Assembly (NCBI RefSeq): GCF_004348685.1
Contig: NZ_SMKO01000061.1
Span: forward strand, 1-46,965
Direction: 5' to 3'
Length of the DNA stretch: 46,965 nt
From: Nonomuraea deserti
GTDB lineage: Bacteria; Actinomycetota; Actinomycetes; Streptosporangiales; Streptosporangiaceae
Below, one piece after another: positions 25,131 to 32,396 of the stretch. Under the pieces are notes generated by a model that searched no databases, was not told where the DNA came from, and saw nothing but the letters and a program-made list of their open reading frames with translations. Position 1 is the stretch's first letter. The number at the start of each line of letters is the position of its first letter. The position numbers were made by a program, and so were the translations under genes.

Positions 25131-25155
25131 CCGGCCTTCCCAGGCGGTCGATCGC

Positions 25156-25465
25156 GCCCGCCGAGCTGGTCATCGGGCTGGGGATGGGCCTGTGCGTGCC
25201 GATCCCGGCGGCCGTCGCGCTCGGCGAGGTGCCCGCGGACGACGCCGGCGCCGGCTCGGGGGTGGTCAACACCGCCATCCAGCTCGGTACGGCCCTGGGG
25301 ATCGCGGTCGTCGGCGTGATCTTCTTCTCGCCGGCCGGCGGCGGCTTCGGCGCGGCGACGGCGACCACGCTCTGGTGCAACGCCGCCTTCTTCTGCGCCG
25401 CGGCGCTGGCGTCCCCGCTGCTCCCTGGACATCGTGTCCGGGAGCCGGGCCAGGCGGTGCTCTGA
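25156..25465 (+). pseudogene. C-terminal remnant of an MFS drug transporter (EmrB/QacA type)
   Basis: From about 25156 the plus strand reads PAELVIGLGMGLCVPIPAAV, then ALGEVPADDAGAGSGVVNTA and IQLGTALGIAVVGVIFF. This is the conserved helix 13-14 region of 14-helix drug exporters, followed by a last hydrophobic helix and the stop at 25463-25465. The first 350-400 residues are missing. The lost 5' end meets the lost 5' end of the MarR remnant at about 25130-25155. Confidence 0.72.
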
Positions 25466-25553
25466 CGGGGCCGGGCTACCCCGGACGGAGGGCATCTCGT
25501 GGTGAGACGCCGGTCGCGGCCGCCGCACGGCCACGACCGGCGCTCCGCGGTGA

Positions 25554-25790
25554 TCAGAGTGTGAGGCAGCCCACCAGGGGGATCTCGGGCGGTACGGCCA
25601 CCGCGCCGACGGGGTCGGCGACGCCGCCGGTGGCGCAGTTGGCCATCACGACGGGGTCGATCCTCGTGATCGACTCCAGGCTGTTGAGCTTCGTGGGATC
25701 GACGACGGCGTGAGCGGGAGCTGACAGGGCGATGCCGGCGGCGACGGCGATCATCGCCACGGCGGCGATCTTACGAGGGGATGGACGCAC
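25554..25790 (-). CDS. Small secreted protein with two cysteines
   Basis: 78 residues from GTG 25790, with AAGGAGG (complement of 25797-25803) six bases upstream, a near-perfect ribosome site. A Sec signal peptide covers residues 1-28 (KIAAVAMIAVAAGIALSAPAHA). The 50-residue mature peptide VVDPTKLNSLESITRIDPVV, then MANCATGGVADPVGAV and PPEIPLVGCLTL, has two Cys that could form a disulfide. Similar short exported peptides of unknown role are common in actinomycetes. It is not a chaplin, since it lacks the Gly/Asn-rich core. Confidence 0.8.
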   Translation of the reverse strand: MRPSPRKIAAVAMIAVAAGIALSAPAHAVVDPTKLNSLESITRIDPVVMANCATGGVADPVGAVAVPPEIPLVGCLTL

Positions 25791-25900
25791 GGGGAACCTC
25801 CTTGTGAAGGATCACTGTCAGCTACAAACAGTAATGAAGCGAACACACGGTGTACACGGCTGCGACATGAGAAAACACTCATGCGCCGGCCGTCCCGCGG

Positions 25901-26794
25901 TCAGCCGAGCAGCTCCAGCACCCGCCCGGCCTGCCGCTCCCACGACCCGGCCGGGTTGCGCGCGGCGAACGGTCCCTCCGGCCCGAGCAGGAGGAACCAG
26001 GTGAACGCGATCAGCCGCCGGAAACCCAGCACGCGGGCGCGCTCCGCCCGCGTGAGCCCGAGGCGGTCCAGCAGCCGCGCCGCGTCGAGGTCGCCCTCGA
26101 GCCGCGAGACGTGCTCAAGGAGATCGCCCAGCTCGAACGCGCCGTCACTGCTGCCGGAGTCCTCCCAGTCCAGGAGGCGGATCCGGCGGTCGTGCGCGTC
26201 CCACAGGTAGTTGGCGCGATTGCCGTCCCCCTGCCCGAGGACCGGAGGGAACGGGTCGACGAGCAGCTCGTCAGGGTCCGGGCCGGCCAGCCATGCCGTC
26301 CCTCGCGCGTGCGCCTTCCGCGCGACGGGGTCGTCCGCGGGACCTGGCCGCTGCCCGGCGGCCCAGGTCCGGGCCTTCGCCACGGCCGTGGCCGGGGTCC
26401 ACACGGCCGGCCGCATGGACGCCAGGACCGCGGCGGGCACCGCTGCGCGCAACCGGCCGAGGGCGTCGGCCAGCGCTCCGACCTGCTCGTCCGTCGTACG
26501 CTCGCCGCGCAGCGGGATGCCCGGCAGCCGGGTCATCGTCACGCTGGGAGGCACCGTGTCCAGGGCGGCCGCGACCGGCGCCGGCGCGAGACCGGGCGCG
26601 TGCGCGGCGAGCACGGTCAGCGCCTCCCACTCCCGCAGGGGCTCCTGCCGCTCCCACGACCGGTAGCGCTTGACCACGACGCCGTCGCGGAGCTCGAGGT
26701 CGTGGGTGGCGAACCGGCCGCCCGTCACCGGCCGCAGGTCACGGCCAGGCGGCCGGCCGGGGCGAGCACCCGGAGGCGTCTGCCCGTCCGCCAT
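25901..26794 (-). CDS. Aminoglycoside phosphotransferase-fold kinase (APH family)
   Basis: 297 residues from ATG 26794, with GGAAGG close upstream; longer in-frame starts reach 26977 but lack a ribosome site. The kinase-like fold is shown by VVVKRYRSWERQEPLREWEALTVLA (ATP-anchoring Lys and Glu), the catalytic loop LGQGDGNRANYLWD near residue 208 and the metal-binding LLDWEDSG near 228. The usual HGDxxxxN Brenner motif has Gln-Gly in place of the leading His. Substrate could be an antibiotic, a sugar or a small alcohol. No resistance is claimed. Confidence 0.8.
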   Translation of the reverse strand: MADGQTPPGARPGRPPGRDLRPVTGGRFATHDLELRDGVVVKRYRSWERQEPLREWEALTVLAAHAPGLAPAPVAAALDTVPPSVTMTRLPGIPLRGERTTDEQVGALADALGRLRAAVPAAVLASMRPAVWTPATAVAKARTWAAGQRPGPADDPVARKAHARGTAWLAGPDPDELLVDPFPPVLGQGDGNRANYLWDAHDRRIRLLDWEDSGSSDGAFELGDLLEHVSRLEGDLDAARLLDRLGLTRAERARVLGFRRLIAFTWFLLLGPEGPFAARNPAGSWERQAGRVLELLG

Positions 26795-27062
26795 CGCCCT
26801 GCCTTCCCTCGCGTTCACCGGATCATACGAGAGGCGCGGTCCATCCTCGATGTCCAGCCCCGGGTACGGGGCCCTCGCGCCGCGAGGGTTCACCCCGCCG
26901 CGCGGTGCCGCCTCTGCGTGCCGGAGCGGATTCAGGCGTGGAGCGATGACTCCCGGTCGCGCGTCGTGTCTGCACACTCACACGGGCGTACGCCAGGCGC
27001 GGGTACTGGGGGAGGGCGCGGTGCGTGCTCCCCGTGTCATGGCCGTGGGACCACGGTCGGAT

Positions 27063-27238
27063 ATGCCGGACATCGAGGCGTGGGTGGCGGAGAACGACGC
27101 CCGCGGCCGCCGCCTCGACGGCGACGCGCTGGCCCCCACGTCCGCGGCCACGACCGTACGCGTGCGCAACGGCGAGGTGCTGGTCTCCGACGGGCCGTTC
27201 ACCGAGACCAAGGAGGTGATCGTGCGTTTCCCGGCCCG
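27063..27238 (+). pseudogene. Fragment of a YCII/DGPF-domain protein
   Basis: The plus strand from ATG 27063 reads PDIEAWVAENDARGRRLDGD, then ALAPTSAATTVRVRNGEVLV and SDGPFTETKEVIV. The DGPFTETKE motif is the hallmark of YCII-related (DGPF) proteins. The N-terminal strand with its conserved Tyr/Leu-rich start is missing, and after IVRF the frame runs into unrelated Arg-rich sequence instead of the expected second half. Bases 26795-27062 upstream show no other gene. Judged a decayed gene. Confidence 0.6.
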
Positions 27239-27295
27239 GACGGCCGCCGTTCCCCGGCAGCGTGTGAGGAGCCGGCGCAGGTCGTCAGAAATCGA

Positions 27296-28204
27296 TTACC
27301 TGTGCTCTTGCGCGCCGGTGGCCCGGCCCTCCGCCACCCCGTACGTGGACGCCCGGAACAGGAAGGAAGCCCAGGAGCGGTACGGCCGCCACGCCTCGGC
27401 CAGCCTCCGGTACGCGGCGGGCGGCGCGTCCTCCGGCAGGCCGTACGCCTCGCGCAGGATGGCGAACAGGCGCGGCTCGTCACCGGGGAACGCGTCGGGC
27501 GCGCCCGCGCCGCGGATCAGGATGAGGCCCGCGGAGAACGGCCCGACCCCGGGCAGGGCACGGAGCTCGGCGAGGGCGTCCTCGGGGGAGAGCGAGCGCA
27601 GGTGCTCGGTGGTGAGCACGCCGTCGAGGGCCGCGCGGGCCAGGCCGCGTAGCCACTCCTCCTTCTGGCCCGGCAGCCCGAGACCGCCGGCGTCCAGCAG
27701 GGACACGGGTGGCGGAAAGGCCGCGTACGTCCGCCCGTCCACGGTGACCCGGGCGCCGTGACGTTCGGCGATGCGCTGCTTGAGCCGGGAGGTGATGACC
27801 ATCGACGACCGCTGCACGATCACCGCCCAGCAGGCCGCCTCCCACGGGCTCCAGAAGCACACCGGCCGCAGGCCCGGGCTGCGCCGCTGCAGGTCGCCGA
27901 GCACCGGGTCGGCCTCGCCGAGCTTGGCGAAGCCGGCGCCGTCGACGTCGAGGGAGAGGATGCGCGCCACCTCCCCCCGGATGTCCGGCCCTGCCGGGCG
28001 GGTGGTCGTGACGGCGACCCCGCCGGGCGCGGCCGTCGCGGTCACCCCGATGGGCAGCCAGTCGGCCTCCGCGTTGTAGGCGAAGCGCAGCGAGCGGCCG
28101 TCGGACGGCAGCGCGCTGGTCGCCGGCCACTCCTCGACGAAGCGCAGCGAGGCGCCGAAGTCGAACGGGCCCTCGGCGGTGAGCGTGAAGTCGTACGTGG
28201 TCAT
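27296..28204 (-). CDS. DNA-3-methyladenine glycosylase (AlkA-like)
   Basis: 302 residues from ATG 28204, overlapping the kinase stop (ATGA). The N-terminal half (LTAEGPFDFGASLRFVEEWP) is the AlkA-type start. The C-terminal half holds the helix-hairpin-helix LRALPGVGPFSAGLILIRGAG near residues 226-246, followed by DAFPGDEP with the catalytic Asp. CFWSPWEAACWAVIVQRSSM matches the family's WEA-x-x-x-I-x-x-Q segment that contacts flipped bases. It excises alkylated purines in base-excision repair. Translational coupling to a sensor kinase is unusual and may link its level to that system. Confidence 0.88.
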   Translation of the reverse strand: MTTYDFTLTAEGPFDFGASLRFVEEWPATSALPSDGRSLRFAYNAEADWLPIGVTATAAPGGVAVTTTRPAGPDIRGEVARILSLDVDGAGFAKLGEADPVLGDLQRRSPGLRPVCFWSPWEAACWAVIVQRSSMVITSRLKQRIAERHGARVTVDGRTYAAFPPPVSLLDAGGLGLPGQKEEWLRGLARAALDGVLTTEHLRSLSPEDALAELRALPGVGPFSAGLILIRGAGAPDAFPGDEPRLFAILREAYGLPEDAPPAAYRRLAEAWRPYRSWASFLFRASTYGVAEGRATGAQEHR

Positions 28205-29424
28205 GCGCGAATGGTAGGGGCGGCACGCGCGTCCTTGGCAGCCGGCACGGGGGTGTGGGCGCCTCGCGGCAGGGTGACCGACACCTCGAGCCCGCCTTCC
28301 TCCCTGGCCCTGGCGGCGTAGCGGCCCAGGTGGGCGTGGGTGATCGCGGCGACGATGGACAGGCCGAGCCCGTGCCCCTGTCCTGCCCCGCCGGCCCGGT
28401 CGGGGGCGTGCCTGCGGAACGGCTCGAAGAGCGCGGCCACCGCCTCGGGGGCGACGCGCGCGCCGCTGTTGGCGACGTGCAGCGTCACCGAGCCGGGCCC
28501 GGCCTCCGTGCGCACGTCGATCCAGCCGCCTTCGGCGTTGTGCCGGACCGCGTTCTCGACGAGGTTGCCGGCCAGCCGTTCCAGCAGCACCGGATCGCCT
28601 GACAGGGGTGTGGGGGCGAGCGCGTGCGCGAGCCGCAGGCCCTTGAGCTCGATGTCGCCCGCCGCCGCGGCGAGGGCGTCCCGTACGGCCGCCGCGAGGT
28701 CGACGGGCTCGTAGCGCTCGATCCCTCGCTCGCTGCGGGCGAGGGCGAGCAGGCTGGCGATGAGGTGCTCGTGGCGCCGGGTCGCGGCGCGGATCCGCCT
28801 GGCCATGGTCAGCAGCGACTCCAGCGAGGGGCGCGCGAGCGCGACGTCGACGGCGGCGCGCTGCACGGTGAGCGGGGTCCGCAGTTCGTGCGAGGCGTTG
28901 GCGACGAAGCGGCGCTGCGCCTCGAACGCCGCCGCCAGCCTGCCGAGCATGGCGTCGATCGTGTCGGCGAGCTCTTTCAGCTCGTCGCGCGGGCCGCGCA
29001 GATTGATGCGCTCGTCGAGGTTGTGCGTCGACAACCGCCGCGCGGCCGCGGTGATGTCGCGCAGCGGGCCCAGCACCCGTCCCGCCATCACCCACCCGAG
29101 CGCCGTCGCGACGATCGACACGAGCGCGAGAGCGAGCACGGACTGCGTGAGCAGCTCGCTGAGCGCCTCGGCCCGCTGCTGGGCGAGCGCCTCGACGATC
29201 CGTTCACGGATGGATCCGGGATCGTTCGCGTAGGGGGACAGGACGGGCGGGTCCGGCCGGGGGACGCCCCGCCCGCGCGCCTGGAGCTGGCGCGCGAACA
29301 GCCCGTACGTGATCGTGAGGAGCAGCACGCCGACCGCCACGAACAGCCCGCCGTACAGCACGGTCAGGCGCAGCCGGATGGTGGCGGCGGGACGCAGCCG
29401 AGCGATCGACCCCACCGCCGTCAT
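28201..29424 (-). CDS. Sensor histidine kinase
   Basis: 407 residues from ATG 29424, overlapping the response-regulator stop (ATGA). Transmembrane helices lie at about 19-43 and 93-116. They flank a small extracytoplasmic loop of about 50 residues, and a HAMP region follows (GRVLGPLRDITAAARRLSTHNLDERI). The HisKA motif ANASHELRTPL carries the phospho-accepting His179. The HATPase domain shows NLVENAVRHNAEGG (N box) and GHGLGLSIV (G2 box). With the partner regulator it forms an OmpR-type two-component system. The signal is unknown; the divergent secreted DUF5666-like gene is a probable target. Confidence 0.93.
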   Translation of the reverse strand: MTAVGSIARLRPAATIRLRLTVLYGGLFVAVGVLLLTITYGLFARQLQARGRGVPRPDPPVLSPYANDPGSIRERIVEALAQQRAEALSELLTQSVLALALVSIVATALGWVMAGRVLGPLRDITAAARRLSTHNLDERINLRGPRDELKELADTIDAMLGRLAAAFEAQRRFVANASHELRTPLTVQRAAVDVALARPSLESLLTMARRIRAATRRHEHLIASLLALARSERGIERYEPVDLAAAVRDALAAAAGDIELKGLRLAHALAPTPLSGDPVLLERLAGNLVENAVRHNAEGGWIDVRTEAGPGSVTLHVANSGARVAPEAVAALFEPFRRHAPDRAGGAGQGHGLGLSIVAAITHAHLGRYAARAREEGGLEVSVTLPRGAHTPVPAAKDARAAPTIRA

Positions 29425-30083
29425 GGCCGGCCGATCCGGTAGCCCGCGCCGGGCACGGTGTCGATGACGCCCGGCTCGCCGAGCTTGCGGCGCAGGCGCA
29501 TCATCGTGACCCTGACGGTGTTGGTGAACGGGTCGGTGTGGGCGTCCCAGACCCGTTCCAGCAGCTCCTCGCTGGTGACGACGGCTCCGCGCGCGCCCAG
29601 CAGCACCTCCAGCACGCCGAACTCCTTGAGCGTCAGGTCCAGGGGCCGCAGGGCGCGGGTGGCCACGCGGCGTGCGGTGTCCACGGTGAGGTCGTCGTAC
29701 GCGAGCACGGGCGGGAGCGCCGGGTTGGACCGCCGCGCCAGCGCCCGGATCCGCGCCACCAGCTCGGCGAAGGCGAACGGCTTCGCCAGGTAGTCGTCGG
29801 CGCCCAGGCCGAGCCCTTCGACCCGGTCGCCGAGCGTGCCCGCCGCGGTGAGCATGAGCACCCGCGGGTGGGCGCCGCCCGCCACCAGCTCCGTGCACAC
29901 CTGGTCGCCGTGCACGTCCGGCAGGTCGCGATCCAGCACGACGACGTCGTACCGGTTGACCGCGAGCTGCTCCAGCGCGCTCGCCCCGCCGAACGCCGCG
30001 TCCACCGCCATGCCCTCGGCCCGGAGCCCTTCCAGCAGGATCTCCACCAGATCCGCCTGGTCCTCCACGACCAGCACCCGCAT
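29421..30083 (-). CDS. OmpR-family response regulator
   Basis: 220 residues from ATG 30083. The receiver domain has the acidic pocket VVEDQADL (Glu7, Asp8), phospho-accepting Asp51 in DVVVLDRDLP and the conserved Lys101 in DYLAKPF. The C-terminal winged helix (about 125-218) shows LDLTLKEFGVLEVLLGARGA, then WDAHTDPFTNTVRVTMMRLRRKL and the ending TVPGAGYRIG. It is the first gene of an operon with the kinase and the AlkA-like glycosylase. The divergent control region (30135-30174) has paired 11-bp-period repeats of the type bound by OmpR/PhoB dimers, so autoregulation is likely. Confidence 0.95.
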   Translation of the reverse strand: MRVLVVEDQADLVEILLEGLRAEGMAVDAAFGGASALEQLAVNRYDVVVLDRDLPDVHGDQVCTELVAGGAHPRVLMLTAAGTLGDRVEGLGLGADDYLAKPFAFAELVARIRALARRSNPALPPVLAYDDLTVDTARRVATRALRPLDLTLKEFGVLEVLLGARGAVVTSEELLERVWDAHTDPFTNTVRVTMMRLRRKLGEPGVIDTVPGAGYRIGRP

Positions 30084-30134
30084 CGCAACCTCCGCCGCGC
30101 GTCGCCTCTGCCCTCCACCCTGGCGGCGACCCGA

Positions 30135-30174
30135 TAACGCGGGCGTAACGCCAAGCGGTGTTACGCCCGTGTTA
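30135..30174. promoter_or_regulatory. Symmetric array of OmpR-type direct repeats
   Basis: TAACGC occurs at 30135-30140 and 30146-30151 (11-bp period), and GTGTTA at 30158-30163 and 30169-30174 (11-bp period, opposite sense). The two halves form a perfect 10-bp inverted repeat, CGGGCGTAAC (30140-30149) and GTTACGCCCG (30160-30169). Tandem sites spaced by 11 bp are the usual binding form of OmpR/PhoB regulators. The array lies 51 bases before the response-regulator start and 46 before the secreted-protein start, so it can serve both promoters. Confidence 0.7.
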
Positions 30175-30219
30175 GCGCCGCCGCCGGAGACTGCCTGGCG
30201 ACCGACAAGGAGGAATCAC

Positions 30220-30720
30220 ATGAAACACCTGGTGGCCATCGCGACGGCGGCCGTGCTCGTGGGAGGGCTCGGCAGCGCGGCGTACGCCGCGGCGCCGAGT
30301 GCCACCTCGCCCCCGGCCTTCTCCGCGGGCCTGCCGAGATGGGGCGAGGTGCTGTACGGCGAGAGCGTGACGCGCGACGACGACGGCCGGACGACGGTGC
30401 GCAACCGCCAGCGGGGCCGGATCACCGAGGTCTCCGGCACGTCGATGACGGTCAGGAGCGCCGACGGCACGAGCTGGACCTGGGTGCTCAACGGCGACAC
30501 CGAGGTGCGCGCGGATGGGAAGGACGACGCGTCCGTGTCCGACCTGGAGGCGGGCGACGACGTCATGGTCGCCGGCACGCGCGAGGGCGGCACGCGGACC
30601 GCGTCCTTCGTGACGAACTCGCCGCCGGACCTCCGCGAGCTGCGGGAACGCCTGAAGGACCGGCGGAAGGGAGGCCTGCCGCACCCGCGTGACCTGGACC
30701 TGCCCGCGTTCCGGTCGTGA
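30220..30720 (+). CDS. Secreted DUF5666-like protein
   Basis: 166 residues from ATG 30220, with AAGGAGG at 30207-30213. The signal peptide ends near residue 24 (GGLGSAAYAAAPSA). The mature protein contains one OB-like beta domain: RGRITEVSGTSMTVRSADGTSWTWVLNGDTEVRA, then DLEAGDDVMVAGTREGGTRTASFV, the pattern of DUF5666 domains. The tail is charged (RELRERLKDRRKGG). It faces the two-component operon across a shared repeat array, and may be its target or its periplasm-side partner. The function of DUF5666 is not established. Confidence 0.82.
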   Translation: MKHLVAIATAAVLVGGLGSAAYAAAPSATSPPAFSAGLPRWGEVLYGESVTRDDDGRTTVRNRQRGRITEVSGTSMTVRSADGTSWTWVLNGDTEVRADGKDDASVSDLEAGDDVMVAGTREGGTRTASFVTNSPPDLRELRERLKDRRKGGLPHPRDLDLPAFRS

Positions 30721-30726
30721 CGGCGT

Positions 30727-30766
30727 CCCCGCGGCGCGGCGGTTGAGCCCTCTCCGCGCCGCGGGG
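30727..30766 (+). terminator. Strong GC-rich hairpin after the DUF5666-like gene
   Basis: CCCCGCGGCGCGG (30727-30739) and CCGCGCCGCGGGG (30754-30766) form a perfect 13-bp stem with a 14-base loop, starting seven bases after the stop codon. There is no T-run, which is common for actinomycete terminators. Confidence 0.75.
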
Positions 30767-30872
30767 GCGACGTCCCGCGAGCGTTTCGCCGCCGCGCTCC
30801 GACCGGCATGGCATCGTGAGGAGCCGGACCGGCGCCGCGCCGGGCGATCCGAGGGAAGGAGCCCGCGTTCCC

Positions 30873-31643
30873 ATGGCCGAGGAGATCGTGCTGCAGGACA
30901 CTCCGCATCGCCGGGTGGTGCGCGTGGGCGACACCGTGCGCAGGCCGGTCCAGCCCTGGACGCCGGCGGTCCACGCGCTGCTCCGGCATCTGGAGGGCGC
31001 CGGGTTCCCCTACGCGCCGCGGGTGCTCGGGATCGACGAGCAGGGACGCGAGGTCCTCACCTACCTGGAGGGCGAGTCCGGGCCGCAGGGCTGGGCGAGG
31101 GTGGTCGGCGACGCCGGGCTGGAGACGTGCGCCCGGCTGCTGCGCGCCTACCACGACGCGGTCGCCGGCTTCGATCCGCCGGAGGAGCTCGTCTGGCACA
31201 CGGGGCAGCGCGGGCTGGGCGGCGGCGAGCTGGTCTGTCACGGCGACTTCGGGCCGTGGAACATCGTCTGGCAGGGGGACGTCCCCGTCGGGATCCTCGA
31301 CTGGGACTACGCCCGGCCGGCGGAGCGCCTGTACGACGTCGCCTACGCCCTGGAACACCTCGCGCCCTTCCGCGACGACGCCGAGTGCCTGCGCTGGCTG
31401 CGCTACCCCGAGCCGCCCGACCGCCGCCACCGGATGGAGTCGTTCGCCGCCGCCTACGGTCTCGCCGGCGCCGCCGGCCTGGCCGACAGGGTGATCGACG
31501 TCCAGCGGGGTGTGGCCGCCCTGGTCCGCACGATGGCGGAAGCGGGGCACCAGCCGCAGGCCCAGTGGGTCGAGGAGGGATACCTCGACGAGGTGGGCCG
31601 CAGGATCGCCTGGAGCGTGGCGAACCGGCCGCTGTTCGGCTGA
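30873..31643 (+). CDS. Aminoglycoside phosphotransferase/choline kinase-fold protein
   Basis: 256 residues from ATG 30873, with GGAAGGAG at 30854-30861. It is a complete APH-type kinase: N-lobe VVRVGDTVRRPVQPWTPAVHALLRHL, the catalytic loop LVCHGDFGPWNIVW near residue 122 (intact His-Gly-Asp...Asn) and the metal site ILDWDYARPAERLYDVAYAL. Similar proteins phosphorylate small hydroxyl compounds; the substrate here is unknown. It is only distantly like the APH-fold protein at 25901-26794. A YdeI fragment is fused directly behind its stop codon. Confidence 0.85.
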   Translation: MAEEIVLQDTPHRRVVRVGDTVRRPVQPWTPAVHALLRHLEGAGFPYAPRVLGIDEQGREVLTYLEGESGPQGWARVVGDAGLETCARLLRAYHDAVAGFDPPEELVWHTGQRGLGGGELVCHGDFGPWNIVWQGDVPVGILDWDYARPAERLYDVAYALEHLAPFRDDAECLRWLRYPEPPDRRHRMESFAAAYGLAGAAGLADRVIDVQRGVAALVRTMAEAGHQPQAQWVEEGYLDEVGRRIAWSVANRPLFG

Positions 31644-31997
31644 CCTCACCGCTTCCTGCAGCGCTACTCCCGCCGCCGCAAGCGCAGCCCCTGGTCGCAG
31701 GTGAACGTCGAGCGCGTGGAGGCGCTGACCGCCGCCGGTCGCATGCGGCCGCCCGGCCTGGCCGAGGTGGCCGCCGCGCAGGCGGACGGCCGCTGGGCCG
31801 CCGCCTACGCCGCCCGGCGCGACGTCACCGTCCCGCCCGACCTGGCCGAGGCGCTGGCGGCCCGGCCGCGGGCCGCGGCCCGCTTCGACGCGCTCGGCAG
31901 GACCGGCCGCTACCGGCTGATCCTGCCGCTGCTGAAGGCCAGGACCCCTGCCGGGCGGGAAGCCCGCCTGGCCAGAGCGCTCGCCGAGCTGGCATGA
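31644..31997 (+). pseudogene. C-terminal remnant of a YdeI/OmpD-associated family protein
   Basis: Reading from the codon after the kinase stop gives HRFLQRYSRRRKRSPWSQVN, then VERVEALTAAGRMRPPGLAE and VAAAQADGRWAAAYAA. This matches the middle and end of YdeI-type proteins (PF13376), including RKRSPWSxVN and GRMRPPGLAEV. About 60-70 N-terminal residues are missing, and there is no ribosome site. GTG 31701 could start a 98-residue protein, but it lacks the family's conserved first domain. Most likely a truncated gene left by a deletion. Confidence 0.65.
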
Positions 31998-32088
31998 CCC
32001 CGGCGGCAAGCCCGACGACCTGGCGAAACATCTTGGGTTCAGGTCCGGGTAGGGGGCGACTGCAGTCTGAAGGAACGGGGAGACGGTC

Positions 32089-32391
32089 ATGAGCCGCATC
32101 GGAGAATGGCTGAAGAAGGCGGAGAACCTGGCCAGGGGGCACCCCAAGCAGTTCGATCAGGTGATCGACCGCGCCGAGCAGTACGCCAAGGAGCGCACCG
32201 GGCACAAGTACGACGAGCAGATCAGCAAGGGGGCCGACTCGGTGCAGCGGCGCTACGGCGGCGGAGCCCCCGCGGGCCAGGAGGAGGAGCAGCGGCGCGC
32301 CCAGCAGGAGCAGGGGCAGGCGGGCCCGCAGGAGCAGGGGCAGGAACAGCCGGGCACGCAGGAGCAGCAGCGCAGGCCGCCGCAGGGCTGA
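32089..32391 (+). CDS. MT0933-like antitoxin family protein
   Basis: 100 residues from ATG 32089, with GGGGAG at 32077-32082. Residues 1-57 match the MT0933/Rv0909 antitoxin family: IGEWLKKAENLARGHPKQFD, then QVIDRAEQYAKERTGHKYDE and QISKGADSVQRRYGGG. In Mycobacterium tuberculosis the relative Rv0909 is paired with the toxin Rv0910; no such partner is seen here, and the next gene is on the other strand. The last 40 residues are Gln/Glu/Gly-rich low-complexity sequence not needed for the family, probably disordered. Confidence 0.82.
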   Translation: MSRIGEWLKKAENLARGHPKQFDQVIDRAEQYAKERTGHKYDEQISKGADSVQRRYGGGAPAGQEEEQRRAQQEQGQAGPQEQGQEQPGTQEQQRRPPQG

Positions 32392-32396
32392 GACGC

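Noticed and set aside
25809..25835. ACTGT/ACAGT inverted repeat upstream of the small secreted protein
   Set aside because: Only five base pairs with a long spacer; could be chance in an AT-richer promoter.
25901..26794. Calling the APH-fold protein an aminoglycoside resistance enzyme
   Set aside because: The Brenner motif lacks its His and the family covers many substrates; sequence alone does not support resistance.
27480..29095. Long minus-strand frames overlapping the histidine kinase and glycosylase
   Set aside because: Low-complexity Arg/Ala-rich translations in the wrong frame; the kinase and AlkA-like proteins explain the sequence.
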